From Microbacterium pumilum (lineage in GTDB: Bacteria > Actinomycetota > Actinomycetes > Actinomycetales > Microbacteriaceae): DNA of 64,000 nucleotides. Positions 9,619-18,858 of the stretch are shown here, in pieces. The notes below the pieces were generated by a model that had not been told where the DNA came from, did no database searches, and saw only the letters and a list, made by a program, of their open reading frames with translations. How positions within the stretch are numbered: position 1 is the first letter of the stretch; every line of letters begins with the position of its first letter. The position numbers were made by a program, and so were the translations under genes. The DNA is taken from positions 3,968,001 through 4,032,000 of the forward strand of contig NZ_BAAAOH010000001.1 of assembly GCF_039530225.1 (NCBI RefSeq), read 5' to 3'.

Positions 9619-12600
9619 GCTTCCTCCTCCCAGGGTGCGCGGGTCAACTGGAGGTCGAGCATCGTCGTACTCTCCTCGGTCTGGTTCAGGAACGGCAGGT
9701 CGGGCATTCCGAGCGCCACAAGCGCGGCGGTGAGGTGTTTGCCTCGAGCGCCCGACTTCAGCACGATGACGACCCGCTGCTCTCCGGGCGCGAAGATGAC
9801 GCCGTCCACGATGCCGCCGTCTCCGCCGGTGCGTACGGTCAGCCATTCCCGCCGGGTGAGCGCCCACCGCTTCGCGGTCTCCTCACCCGTCGGATCGACC
9901 AGAAGCTCGGGGTATGCGCGGAACCGCGACAGCGCCGCATCCGCATCGATGAGCACGGCGACCGGCTGCGGCGTACCGCCCGAGGCCTGCTCCCAGAAGA
10001 CGACCACCCGAGGCTCGCTCGGAGCGCTCCACGGTTCGAGGTGGTGGGCGCGAAGATGCCCGTCGATCTGGGCCCCGGTGGGACGCGTGCCGAGGCTCGC
10101 AAGCATCGAGGAGAACGTCCCCGTCTCGCAGGACTGCGCGGTCGGCAGAACTCCCATCACCGATGACGCGAGCCCCCGCCGTGTCGAGTAGCGACCGGTG
10201 GTGAAATGCCGGCGGAGCACGCGCGGTCCGCGCGCGGTCTTGGCGGCACCGACGTCCACCATCTCGACATCGAGCAGGTAGCCCATGTCGGGATGCAGCG
10301 GCAGCGGCAGGTCCACGACGCTGTGCGACTCGGCGAACTCGTCGACGTCGACGCACGGTGCGGCGGGTCGGCCATCCGGCCGGCCCTTCTCCTTCATCTC
10401 TTCGATGCCGTGCAGCCACGGCGACTTGAGCGTCGCGGGCACCGCCTCGAGCGACCCTCCAGGCCCGCCCAGGATCGGCAGCGGCATCGGGATCGTCGGC
10501 GTGTCACCGGGGTGCATGCCGTTGGCCGCTTCGAGGCGGATGCGGAGCTCTTTGCCGTACTCGGCGAAGATCCGATCGACGTCTGGCGTGTTGAACACCA
10601 GCTTCAACGGCTCGCCCCCGAGCACGTCCAGCTCGTTGTCCTCCGGCGTCGTCATCATCAGCCAGGAGTCCAGTCGGACGGCGACCGGCTCGTCGGCGAC
10701 CGGCGTTCCGGTGCGATCCAGGAAGACGCGACCGGTCTCGTCGCGGGGATCCACTCCGATGGTGTCGGTGCGGAACCAGAAGGTCTGGGTGCCGCTGCTG
10801 CTCCCGGTGGCCTTCTCGGGCTTCTTCTGCTTGCGGTTGACGCTCCAGGCGACCGTGATCCGGTACCGCGAGTCCGGCTTGAGCAGCGCGGTGTTGGTCG
10901 CGTCCGGACTCGTGGCCTTGATCAGGCGCTCCTTGTCCTTCTCGACCTGGTGCTCGTCCCAGTCCGATCGCACCAGCTCCGCTCCGGTGAGCATGGACAG
11001 CGCCGCAACGAGGTACTGCGTCGGGCGGGCGGGCTCGACGTGAGTGGCCATGCCGGGCGTGAACGCCTGCTGATCGAAAGGCTGACCCAGATCGACATAA
11101 GCCGCGGCCGGATCGCCCTTGATGCGCAGCAGGGCAGGCGCCTGACCGATGACCGCCCCGAAATTGACGAGGTCCTCGACGTCGTAGCCCCATGGGCCGG
11201 CGAGGTCCGCCCACCGCGGCGGCAGGGTCGCACCCGCATCGAGGAAGTCCGCCGCGGTGAGCACGACCCGTTCGAGCTCGTTGAAGCCGGCATCCAGCAC
11301 CCGGGCGACGACCGGCGTGAAGATCTTCTGGCGCAGGCGGGGCACGATGAGCAGGATGCTCATGTCGCGGAAGCCGTCCGTGGTGTGGATGCGGATCAGG
11401 TTGACGAACTCGCGCTCCTCATCGCGAACCTTGGCCACCTTCATCCGCCGGCGCGCGTCCCGGTCCTCGAAGTTCGTCGCCTTGCCGAAGTCGAACTGCG
11501 GCGACGCGAGCACCTTCACCGCGCATCGCGCGCCCGGAACCTCCGGCTGAGTCGCCGCGGCACTCCCGGCGGCGGCTTGGACGTCGCGCAGGGCCTTGAG
11601 CGCGGCCGAGCTGATCGTGTCGCGCAGAAGTGGCACACCCGCCGCCACGTCGGCCTGAAGTCCGTCCAGCGTGTAGGCGCCGGCTTTCGCGGTCAGATCC
11701 CGCAGCCCGGGGAGGGCGCCGAGGGCTTTGGCATGGAACGCCTCGCTGATGCGCACCGATCTCGACTCGGTGCCGGTCGTCACGAGGTCGCGCACCGGGT
11801 CGTCGTCCGCAAGCAGCTCGCCCCGCCCCGGCGACAGCGCGCCGAACCCACCACGGATCACGAGCGGCTTATCGGACCCGTGAGTCGAGATCGTCTCGTG
11901 CGGGATGTCGCGGGCCTCGGCGTCGGCCACGTCGCCCAGACGGCCTCGCGGCGTCCGGAGATCCAGGAGGCGCCCACCGTCGACCGCCAGATCACGAGAC
12001 CGCAATCCGCCGAGGAGCGCCGACCGGTCCGGCTTGATCCGCTTCCGCTCGCAGGGCACGACACCACCCAGCACGTAGGCGGGAATGACGCCCCGCAGCA
12101 TGTCCACGTGCGGATCGCCCGTACGCCATGGCTCGGAGACGTGCAGGGTCGTGTCGGGCGCACCGGAACGCATGCTTGCATCGGGATCGGGCCAGGCGAT
12201 GCCCTCGAGATCCCACCCGGTGGCCGACGGCCCGATCGCCTCGAGCTTGAAGGTCCACATCGTCTCGGCGGGCGGCGCGGCTGGGTCGCACGCCGACCCC
12301 CAGCGGTCGGTGATCATCTCGGTCCGGCGCTCGGTCTGCTCCAGCGCCTTCGTCGCGGGATCGACTTGCCAGGTGAGCAGCGCGAGCTGGGCCGCCGGGT
12401 TGGCATCGGTGGCACCGCCGATCGTCCACCACGCGGCGGCCGCGTCACCACCGGCCAGCGTGACGGGCTCGACCGTTCCATCGGCTCGCACCCGCTCGAG
12501 CGAGAGCTGGCTGATCTTGTAGGCGTACAGGTCGGCGGAGCGTTCCGCGAACCCGTCGGCGGGCAGACCGGGCGCCGGATCGAGGGGGATCTCGAGTCCC

Positions 12601-15600
12601 CCGATCGTGACGGATCCGTCGGGTCCGGTGGGCAGCAGGAACGAGATCACCGGGATCGCATCGATCGGCACGACCGGCACCGTGCTCCCGTCCGCCGGGA
12701 AGTCGGTGGACGCCACGGCGGTGCCGAGCGAGGTGTCGATGCCGCGATCGACGCCGGTGCCCTGCGCCAGGGCGGGCGACCGGGACTGCAGCGAGACCTT
12801 CTCGACGAGGGGCGAGATGGGCGCCTGTGGCTCGGGGCTCGAGATCGTGATCTCGACGCAGCCCGACAGCTCGAAGAAGAACAGGTCGATGTGGCCGCAG
12901 GCCTTGCCGTGGACGTAGAGCGACAGGTCCTTCGAGGGCGGCGGCTGCTCCGCCACGATGACGGTGAGGCTGGCATCCGCGCCGATCGAGACGATCCACA
13001 GTCGCAGCTCGCCCGCGACCCAGATGTTGCCGGCGAGCGTGAAGGGCGTGAAGCCGAGGACGGCATCCATCCCACCGCCGAGCGTGAGATACAGGCCGGA
13101 CGACTTGTCGCCCCACTCGAAGCCGGCGCCCAGCCCGAGGGCGATGCCGAAACCGGTGATGGCCGGCAGCTTGCCGTGACCGTTGTCGAACTCCGCGATC
13201 GCGTTGCCGCGGAACATCAGGTACCCGGTGCCCTTGACGATGCCCAGCACATCGACCTCGACCGAGGGGCCGTAGTCCGTGCGTGCTCCGAGGTAGATGT
13301 GCCAGTCGTGGGCGTTGCTTCCGAACGGGAACATCGCCTCGATCGGGATCACGATCTTGATGAGGTCCTCGACCTCCCATTCGACCAGGATGCCGATCAG
13401 GAAGTGGTCGGGGGTGATCTCGATGACCGCCAGCACTCCCCCCGTCATCCCCAGATCTCCGACGCTGGGAGGCGGGGACACGATGCGGGCGTTCAGCATG
13501 ATGAGGACGCGTGGGCCGGGCAGCTCGAGCAGGAACGTGCCGTCGAGGTTGATGATGTAGCCACCCTCGATGGTGCCGATGAGGATGCCGATGCCGAACG
13601 CCCAGTTGTCGATCTTGGGCTCCCACAGCACCGGACCGCTCCCCGGCGCCTTCAGCAGGTGGGGCTGTCCTTCGGCGTTCTTGAGCCACGCCAGAGCGGG
13701 CACATTCGTCTGCGGGTGCGTCAGCTCGGCGCGCCGGTAGTGCATGCCGAAGATGCCTCGGAAGCCGAAGATGCCGAGGCCCGTCGACCCGAGCGGTATG
13801 CCCGCGGGCAGCACGACGTTCAAGCCGATGTAGACCCCTGTCGCGGTTCGCGCGCCGTCGACGATGTTGGCGATCTCCACCGCGGCTGCGATCCGGACGC
13901 TGACCGGGCGGATGGTCAGGTCGATCTGGCCGCCGATCACCTTCTGGCCGGCCGACTCGCCGATGCGCATGTAGCCGGAGCCGACGAGTGCGCCCGGGAT
14001 GTCGACGGATGCGGCCAGCGCCGTGAGCTCCGGTGCCCGGGCCTCATCGAGATACGCGCGGACGCTCGCCTGGTCGACCGAGACCACGCCGAGGTCCACG
14101 CCGAGCGCGATGTCGACTTCGAGGGTCATGGGGTTGGACTTGGAGAGCCGAGCGCCAGCGATCCGCAGGATCTGGCCGAGCGGATCGGCGATCGACAGCC
14201 CACCACCACCGCCGGCGATGTCGATCGTGTAGCCGCGCGACGCGTCGAACACCGGCAGAAGGTCCCAGCGCTCGGTCGCGATGTAGTCGGCGGAGGCGCC
14301 GGGCGGGATGTCGCGGTTCGTGAGCCGGATGCCGATCGCCTTGTAGCGCACCTTCAGCGGCTTCTCGCGCTCGATCTTGACGATGTCGAGCAGGTTGATC
14401 GACCAGTCCATCTCGACGTCGACGAGGAGATTCCCGGTGTACGCGCCGTTGCGGGTGGTCTGCGAGTACTCCGCCCCGAACAGGATGACGCGCTCGATCC
14501 GGAACCAGGGCAGGACGGCGACGATGGCCGGTGCGGCCAGAGCCGCGCCGGCAAGGGTCGCCTCGACGACGGCGCCGTCCCGGCCTTCCACGGCATCGCG
14601 GACCGCGTCCACCGGAGGCGCGGCCGCCAGCAGCGGCCAGAAGCTGAGGTACGACCCCAGCACGGTGAGCCAGACATCCTTGTCTGCCGGCATCGGGTTG
14701 ACCTGCGGCATCCAACCGAAGAAGAACAGGCCGTCCTTGTCGGCTGGATCCGCGCCCGCCGACAGCAGGAAGTCGATCCGACCTGTGGACGGGTCGGTCT
14801 GCAGGAGCGCCCGGAACAGTGTGATGCCGTCGGCCGGGTTGTCGGGACCGACCGGTGCGCCGCCGGCGAGACTCTGACCGCGCGGGATCGGCGCCCCCGC
14901 GGCCGAACCCAGGTTGCCCTGCAGCCGGTCCTCCGAGAACGTCTGGAAGTCCACCTCGAGGTCGAGCTGCGCGGCGATCAGCCGACTGTCGACGACTCGG
15001 ACCTTCGCCTTGACGCTGCGGAACCAGTCCGGCGGCGGCGACACCTCGGGCACCGGGGGGTCAGCGGGCGGAACGGTGACGGTGGTGGGAGTCGGGACCG
15101 GCGCGGGACGATGCACCGTGACCGAGGCGTGTCGCCCCGCTGTGTTCGCGGTGTACTCCACTGTGGCGAGCCAGTGCGCGCGATCGTTCGGTGCCCCGTG
15201 GCTCGGCCAGCCGACATCCCCCGACCACGTGTTCTGCTCCGTGGGAGTCGGCGCCTGCGGGTTGGCGAGCACCGGGCGCACCTGGAAGTTGAAGTTCTTC
15301 GCCGGATAGGCGCTCGCGATCGCCGTGCGCGCTGCCTGCGCTCTGCGGTAGGCGAGCTTGGTGTTGTACTCGAGCTTGGCCGGATCGCCCTCGTAAGAGG
15401 CATCGCCTTGGATCTTGATCGTGGCGCCGTTGGGCAGCGCGTCGAAGTCGCCCCGGTATGCAGTGATCGGATTCTGACTGCCGGGTTCCCAGTTCATGCT
15501 CACCTTGTCGGTGGCGGGCGTCGTCGACATGCTCGAGTTGCCCGAGCCGCCCGGGGAGTCCCAGTGGAAGTAGAACTCTCGCGTGGTCGCACCAGTGGTG

Positions 15601-17126
15601 CCCGGGCGATCGACGTTGAACGTCCGGGTGGCGCTGGCCGCGATCGTGGTGACGAGCGCAGACGTGGTGCCGAGGTTGCTGGCGCCTTCCGTCCAGACGC
15701 GTGCGCTGTCCGGCGGTACCGTGCGGATGGTCACCCCGTCGCCGGTGCCCTGATCCAGTGCGAAGGTCAGGTCGCCCGACTGCGCCGTGATCTGTGCAGC
15801 GGAATCCGTCAGGATGGGCTGACCCGGCACCGTCAGCGTCGGCTGGTCGACCAGCCGCGACACCGCGATCCGCATCTTGACGGGATCGGTGCCGGGCGCG
15901 CCGGAGCTCACCTCGACCTCGACGATCGCGGTGTGGTCGCCGATCGAGAGATCGAGGTCGTACATCGTGTGGTCGTCCGGCTGGGCGGTGCCGTTGATCG
16001 TGCACTTGCGCGAATACGGGGTGCGGCCGCCGCTCACGTCGATGATCAGCGTCGAGTGCTCCGGCACCCATGCCGTGGCTTGGATCACACCGGCAGTGGT
16101 CGCGCCGCGCTCGACGCGGAACGACCGCCCGTTGCCGTCGAATCGAGGATTGAGGAGCAGCTCCCCCGAGCCCTGCTGGACGAGGGCGGCTTCGAAGTCG
16201 CCCCAGAGGCCCGACGTCTTGCCGACGCCGATCAGCAGCTCCTGCGCGCCGCACTCGAAGGCCAGATTGCGCAGCCCGTCGGGCGAGATGAAGATCCTGG
16301 CCTCCGGCAGGTACAGCCCGGTCCAGTCGTCGCCGATGCCGGTCTTGGCCGCGAGCGCGGGCGGGGTGTAGTCGCGATCCAGGTCCAGAGTGGCGCTGCG
16401 GAAGCCGAAGCCGATGACCCGGTCGTCGGCACCCCCGACGTACGCGTACGGCGGATCCATCGAGATGAACTCCGAGACCTCGAGCGACCCGGGGTCATCG
16501 AGACCCGAGACGCCCGCCGACGCCAGCGCGAGGATGAGCGTGTCTGGATTGCCGTTGCCGTGCGTCACCCGGAACTTCAGCCGTGGCAGCGTGAGGGCCA
16601 CCTCGGTGTGCGAGGGATCGGGTTCCAGCACGCCGATGCTGCTGACCTTCGCGGGATGGAAGAACGGCGGACGCAGCTTCGGCGCGTTGAAGATGAGGTC
16701 GAAGGTGAATCCTGTCGACGGGTCGTCGGCCTGTGCGCCCGTCCGCCAGTCGGTGAACAGCTGGCCGACTCCGGCGTTGGCGGCATTGAAGTTCGGCTGC
16801 GCCGCCTGCACGATCTGCGAGCCCGCCCGGGGAACGAAGAGTTCGAAGTCGACAGTGGTATCGGCCAGATCGAAGATCGGCTCGGATCTCGACGGATCGT
16901 GGGCAGGCGTCGCCTCGCTGACGTCGGCGGTCAGTGAGCCGGTCGCGGGATTGAGCTGCAGCCGGCCGTTGACCTGACAGTGTCCACGCAGGGTGACACC
17001 GAGATCGTCGGTCGCCTGTTCGAACGTGACCACCCGGAGCGCGGAGAGAGCGGCATGAAGAGCCCCCAGGTTCTCGCCTCGAAACAGATACGGCAGCACG
17101 ACGTCGAGCAGCGCGAGGTTCGCCAT
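9615..17126 (-). CDS. Giant-operon protein 1: 2503-aa beta-rich protein with OmpA-like segment and DUF6603-like core
   Basis: The first gene of the operon, starting at ATG 17126 with no obvious Shine-Dalgarno. The protein is globular in composition and lacks a signal peptide. Around residues 567-613 the pattern IKIQGDASYEGDPAKLEYNTKLAYRRAQAARTA-like (N..L...RA..AR.A) recalls OmpA/MotB-type domains. Residues ~900-1425 form a long amphipathic beta region (DIPGALVGSGYMRIGE, PLGSTGLGIFGFRGIFGMHYRR, FGIGILIGTIEGGYIINLDG) that I tentatively match to DUF6603. A Pro-rich linker separates the parts, and the last ~900 residues are mixed alpha/beta and unrecognised (FWFRTDTIG near 2120). A long plus-strand reading frame across the gene is a composition shadow. 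Role unknown; size and coupling suggest the core of an assembly. Confidence 0.75.
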   Translation of the reverse strand: MANLALLDVVLPYLFRGENLGALHAALSALRVVTFEQATDDLGVTLRGHCQVNGRLQLNPATGSLTADVSEATPAHDPSRSEPIFDLADTTVDFELFVPRAGSQIVQAAQPNFNAANAGVGQLFTDWRTGAQADDPSTGFTFDLIFNAPKLRPPFFHPAKVSSIGVLEPDPSHTEVALTLPRLKFRVTHGNGNPDTLILALASAGVSGLDDPGSLEVSEFISMDPPYAYVGGADDRVIGFGFRSATLDLDRDYTPPALAAKTGIGDDWTGLYLPEARIFISPDGLRNLAFECGAQELLIGVGKTSGLWGDFEAALVQQGSGELLLNPRFDGNGRSFRVERGATTAGVIQATAWVPEHSTLIIDVSGGRTPYSRKCTINGTAQPDDHTMYDLDLSIGDHTAIVEVEVSSGAPGTDPVKMRIAVSRLVDQPTLTVPGQPILTDSAAQITAQSGDLTFALDQGTGDGVTIRTVPPDSARVWTEGASNLGTTSALVTTIAASATRTFNVDRPGTTGATTREFYFHWDSPGGSGNSSMSTTPATDKVSMNWEPGSQNPITAYRGDFDALPNGATIKIQGDASYEGDPAKLEYNTKLAYRRAQAARTAIASAYPAKNFNFQVRPVLANPQAPTPTEQNTWSGDVGWPSHGAPNDRAHWLATVEYTANTAGRHASVTVHRPAPVPTPTTVTVPPADPPVPEVSPPPDWFRSVKAKVRVVDSRLIAAQLDLEVDFQTFSEDRLQGNLGSAAGAPIPRGQSLAGGAPVGPDNPADGITLFRALLQTDPSTGRIDFLLSAGADPADKDGLFFFGWMPQVNPMPADKDVWLTVLGSYLSFWPLLAAAPPVDAVRDAVEGRDGAVVEATLAGAALAAPAIVAVLPWFRIERVILFGAEYSQTTRNGAYTGNLLVDVEMDWSINLLDIVKIEREKPLKVRYKAIGIRLTNRDIPPGASADYIATERWDLLPVFDASRGYTIDIAGGGGGLSIADPLGQILRIAGARLSKSNPMTLEVDIALGVDLGVVSVDQASVRAYLDEARAPELTALAASVDIPGALVGSGYMRIGESAGQKVIGGQIDLTIRPVSVRIAAAVEIANIVDGARTATGVYIGLNVVLPAGIPLGSTGLGIFGFRGIFGMHYRRAELTHPQTNVPALAWLKNAEGQPHLLKAPGSGPVLWEPKIDNWAFGIGILIGTIEGGYIINLDGTFLLELPGPRVLIMLNARIVSPPPSVGDLGMTGGVLAVIEITPDHFLIGILVEWEVEDLIKIVIPIEAMFPFGSNAHDWHIYLGARTDYGPSVEVDVLGIVKGTGYLMFRGNAIAEFDNGHGKLPAITGFGIALGLGAGFEWGDKSSGLYLTLGGGMDAVLGFTPFTLAGNIWVAGELRLWIVSIGADASLTVIVAEQPPPSKDLSLYVHGKACGHIDLFFFELSGCVEITISSPEPQAPISPLVEKVSLQSRSPALAQGTGVDRGIDTSLGTAVASTDFPADGSTVPVVPIDAIPVISFLLPTGPDGSVTIGGLEIPLDPAPGLPADGFAERSADLYAYKISQLSLERVRADGTVEPVTLAGGDAAAAWWTIGGATDANPAAQLALLTWQVDPATKALEQTERRTEMITDRWGSACDPAAPPAETMWTFKLEAIGPSATGWDLEGIAWPDPDASMRSGAPDTTLHVSEPWRTGDPHVDMLRGVIPAYVLGGVVPCERKRIKPDRSALLGGLRSRDLAVDGGRLLDLRTPRGRLGDVADAEARDIPHETISTHGSDKPLVIRGGFGALSPGRGELLADDDPVRDLVTTGTESRSVRISEAFHAKALGALPGLRDLTAKAGAYTLDGLQADVAAGVPLLRDTISSAALKALRDVQAAAGSAAATQPEVPGARCAVKVLASPQFDFGKATNFEDRDARRRMKVAKVRDEEREFVNLIRIHTTDGFRDMSILLIVPRLRQKIFTPVVARVLDAGFNELERVVLTAADFLDAGATLPPRWADLAGPWGYDVEDLVNFGAVIGQAPALLRIKGDPAAAYVDLGQPFDQQAFTPGMATHVEPARPTQYLVAALSMLTGAELVRSDWDEHQVEKDKERLIKATSPDATNTALLKPDSRYRITVAWSVNRKQKKPEKATGSSSGTQTFWFRTDTIGVDPRDETGRVFLDRTGTPVADEPVAVRLDSWLMMTTPEDNELDVLGGEPLKLVFNTPDVDRIFAEYGKELRIRLEAANGMHPGDTPTIPMPLPILGGPGGSLEAVPATLKSPWLHGIEEMKEKGRPDGRPAAPCVDVDEFAESHSVVDLPLPLHPDMGYLLDVEMVDVGAAKTARGPRVLRRHFTTGRYSTRRGLASSVMGVLPTAQSCETGTFSSMLASLGTRPTGAQIDGHLRAHHLEPWSAPSEPRVVVFWEQASGGTPQPVAVLIDADAALSRFRAYPELLVDPTGEETAKRWALTRREWLTVRTGGDGGIVDGVIFAPGEQRVVIVLKSGARGKHLTAALVALGMPDLPFLNQTEESTTMLDLQLTRAPWEEEA

Positions 17127-17162
17127 GTGTGAAACCTAGCCACTGGCGAGGTCGAGCGTAAG
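17127..17162 (-). promoter_or_regulatory. Predicted leaderless promoter of the giant operon
   Basis: Read on the minus strand, TAGGTT (17133-17138) lies six bases before ATG 17126, with TTACGC 17 bp further upstream as a weak -35. No ribosome-binding site is visible, consistent with a leaderless transcript. Confidence 0.35.
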
Positions 17163-17218
17163 GCCCGAACGGCGCGGCGCAGACACGGGAGCGGGCGACG
17201 TCCCGGTCGGCTCTCGTG

Positions 17219-18403
17219 CTACTGCGCGGTCGCTCCCGGCAGGCTGGACACGCGGTCTGTCACGTCGGGTTTTCGTCGCGCCCATCGTGCCGGCGTCGTC
17301 GGCCCATCCCAGACCTGGATCGCACCCCATACGACGGCGGTGATGGGAACGGCGAGCACCGCGCCGAGCACTCCCCCGAGCACGGCGCCGACGGTCAAGG
17401 CGATCAGGATGACGAAGGCATGCAGTCTGAGCGAGCGTCCCATCAGGAACGGCTGCAAGAAGTTGCCCTCGAGCTGATTCACGAGCACGACCACACCCAC
17501 CACCAGCAGGGCGTTGAACCATCCGTTCGCGACGAGCGCGACGAGCGCGGCGAGGATTCCGGCGACGGTGGCGCCGACGATGGGGATGAAGGCGAGCAGG
17601 AACACCAGCACGGCGAGGGGCAGTGCGAGGGGAACCTGCAGGATGAGCAGGCCGATGCCGATGCCCAGGGCGTCCACGAACGCGACGGCAGCGGTGCCGC
17701 GGATGTAGCTGCCGAGCGTGGCGACGGTCTTGTCGCCGATCCGGCGCGCCCGCGCGTAGTGCGCGCCGCGGAACGGGCGGAGCAGGAACTCCCAGAGCTG
17801 CGGGCCGTCCTTGAGGAAGAAGAACAGCACGGTCACCAGTAGCACGAGCCCGGTCACGAAGTTCGCCACCGCGCCGATGCCCGCGAGCGCACCCGAGCCG
17901 AACTGGGCGCTGGTGAGGAACTCCTGGATCGACGTCCACCATTCGTCGAGCTGATCCTGGTCTGGCGCGAACGGGAGGGTCTTGACCCAGGCGATCACAT
18001 GCTGCACGCCCTCCTGCGCCTGGGAGTACAGATCATCCCACTGGTTGCGCACCGCCCAGGTGATGAGCCAGACGATCAGCCCGAGGATCACCACGATGGC
18101 AAGCAGCGCGAGCAGCGTTGCGAGCAGCGACGGGACTCCCTTTGCCCGCATCCATCGCATGACGGGCGCGAAGGCCGCGGCCATGATGAGGGCGATCACG
18201 ACGGGGATGGTCACGACGGTGAGCTGCTGGATGCCCCAGATGATCCCCGCCGCGACGATGACGACGACGATGATCTGCACGCCGCGGATCGCGACCATGC
18301 CGAACCCGTCGGCCCACAGCCGCCATGGCGCCTTGTCGGTGTCGATCTCGATCGGATCGCCCTCGATGTGCACCCGCCGAGGCTCATTGCTGAACAGTCC
18401 CAT
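17219..18403 (-). CDS. AI-2E family transporter (PF01594 permease)
   Basis: A 394-residue polytopic membrane protein with about eight hydrophobic helices and the family pattern: an N-terminal helix pair, a central soluble loop (residues ~120-190, WDDLYSQAQEGVQHVIAWV), then FFFLKDGPQLWEFLLRPF, an IRGTAAVAFVDALGIGIGLLILQVPLALPLAVLVFLLAFIPIVGA core and a LEGNFLQPFLMGRSLRLH motif. Members are linked to export of autoinducer-2 or to Na+/H+ antiport; the substrate cannot be deduced here. ATG 18403 is preferred over an upstream in-frame start because the 23 added residues are Arg-rich and TACCGT lies exactly six bases before this ATG. Confidence 0.9.
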   Translation of the reverse strand: MGLFSNEPRRVHIEGDPIEIDTDKAPWRLWADGFGMVAIRGVQIIVVVIVAAGIIWGIQQLTVVTIPVVIALIMAAAFAPVMRWMRAKGVPSLLATLLALLAIVVILGLIVWLITWAVRNQWDDLYSQAQEGVQHVIAWVKTLPFAPDQDQLDEWWTSIQEFLTSAQFGSGALAGIGAVANFVTGLVLLVTVLFFFLKDGPQLWEFLLRPFRGAHYARARRIGDKTVATLGSYIRGTAAVAFVDALGIGIGLLILQVPLALPLAVLVFLLAFIPIVGATVAGILAALVALVANGWFNALLVVGVVVLVNQLEGNFLQPFLMGRSLRLHAFVILIALTVGAVLGGVLGAVLAVPITAVVWGAIQVWDGPTTPARWARRKPDVTDRVSSLPGATAQ

Positions 18404-18445
18404 GGGTCGACGGTAACCCGCCGGCGCCAACCCTTTGGCGGGTTG
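18404..18445 (-). promoter_or_regulatory. Leaderless-type -10 and inverted repeat upstream of the AI-2E transporter gene
   Basis: On the minus strand TACCGT (18410-18415) lies six bases before ATG 18403. A perfect CAACCC-N6-GGGTTG inverted repeat at 18428-18445 covers the -35 zone and could be an operator. Confidence 0.35.
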
Positions 18446-18571
18446 ACGACGTCTGGTCGCCCGAGTAGGCACAGCTCGGACGCTTCATCGACCCTGACGG
18501 TCCGATGTGTCAAGCCCCTGGTTCGGATGGCCGGCGCGGAGTGAACTGTCATGAGAGTCGCACAGACCACG

Positions 18572-18586
18572 AGTGGTGCGACCACT
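18572..18586 (+). promoter_or_regulatory. Hairpin touching the csbD ribosome-binding site
   Basis: AGTGGT-GCG-ACCACT forms a perfect 6-bp stem with a 3-nt loop ending two bases before AAGGAG (18589-18594), the Shine-Dalgarno of the CsbD gene. It could affect initiation or serve as a protein site; no experimental support. Confidence 0.3.
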
Positions 18587-18601
18587 ACGAAGGAGACCGT
18601 C

Positions 18602-18772
18602 ATGGGTGTCGACGACAAGATCAAGAACGCTGCACAGGACCTCACCGGCAAGGGCAAGGAAGCGGTCGGCAAGGCCACCGACAACGAGCGCCTCGAAGCG
18701 GAAGGCAACGTGGACCAGGCGGAAGCGAAGGCGAAGAAGGTCGGCGAAGACGTCAAGGATGTCTTCAGCTAG
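18602..18772 (+). CDS. CsbD family stress-response protein
   Basis: A 56-residue, highly charged, Cys-free protein: MGVDDKIKNAAQDLTGKGKEAVGK then a second A/E/K-rich helix (QAEAKAKKVGEDVKDV). This is the CsbD-like pattern, small helical cytoplasmic proteins induced by general stress in many bacteria; the molecular role is not known. ATG 18602 is preferred over an upstream in-frame ATG because AAGGAG precedes it and CsbD proteins begin at this point. It stands alone, divergent from the transporter gene and followed by a strong terminator. Confidence 0.9.
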   Translation: MGVDDKIKNAAQDLTGKGKEAVGKATDNERLEAEGNVDQAEAKAKKVGEDVKDVFS

Positions 18773-18816
18773 TCCCACCCGTCGATAACCTGCATGGGTG
18801 CGTCGACGCCGTTGTC

Positions 18817-18847
18817 AGTGAGGGATGCCCGGTGGGCATCCCTCACT
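18817..18847. terminator. Perfect 14-bp-stem bidirectional terminator
   Basis: AGTGAGGGATGCCC (18817-18830), loop GGT, then its exact complement at 18834-18847. It lies between the convergent csbD-type gene (stop 18772) and the methyltransferase gene (stop 18859) and should work for both strands, although T-runs are poor. Confidence 0.75.
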
Positions 18848-18858
18848 CGACGTTCAGG

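Noticed and set aside
10206..16937. A 2243-codon open frame on the plus strand opposite the 2503-aa gene
   Set aside because: Its product is dominated by Arg, Gly, His and Asp with no domain pattern. The minus-strand frame has normal globular composition and coupled start/stop overlaps. It is a high-GC shadow.
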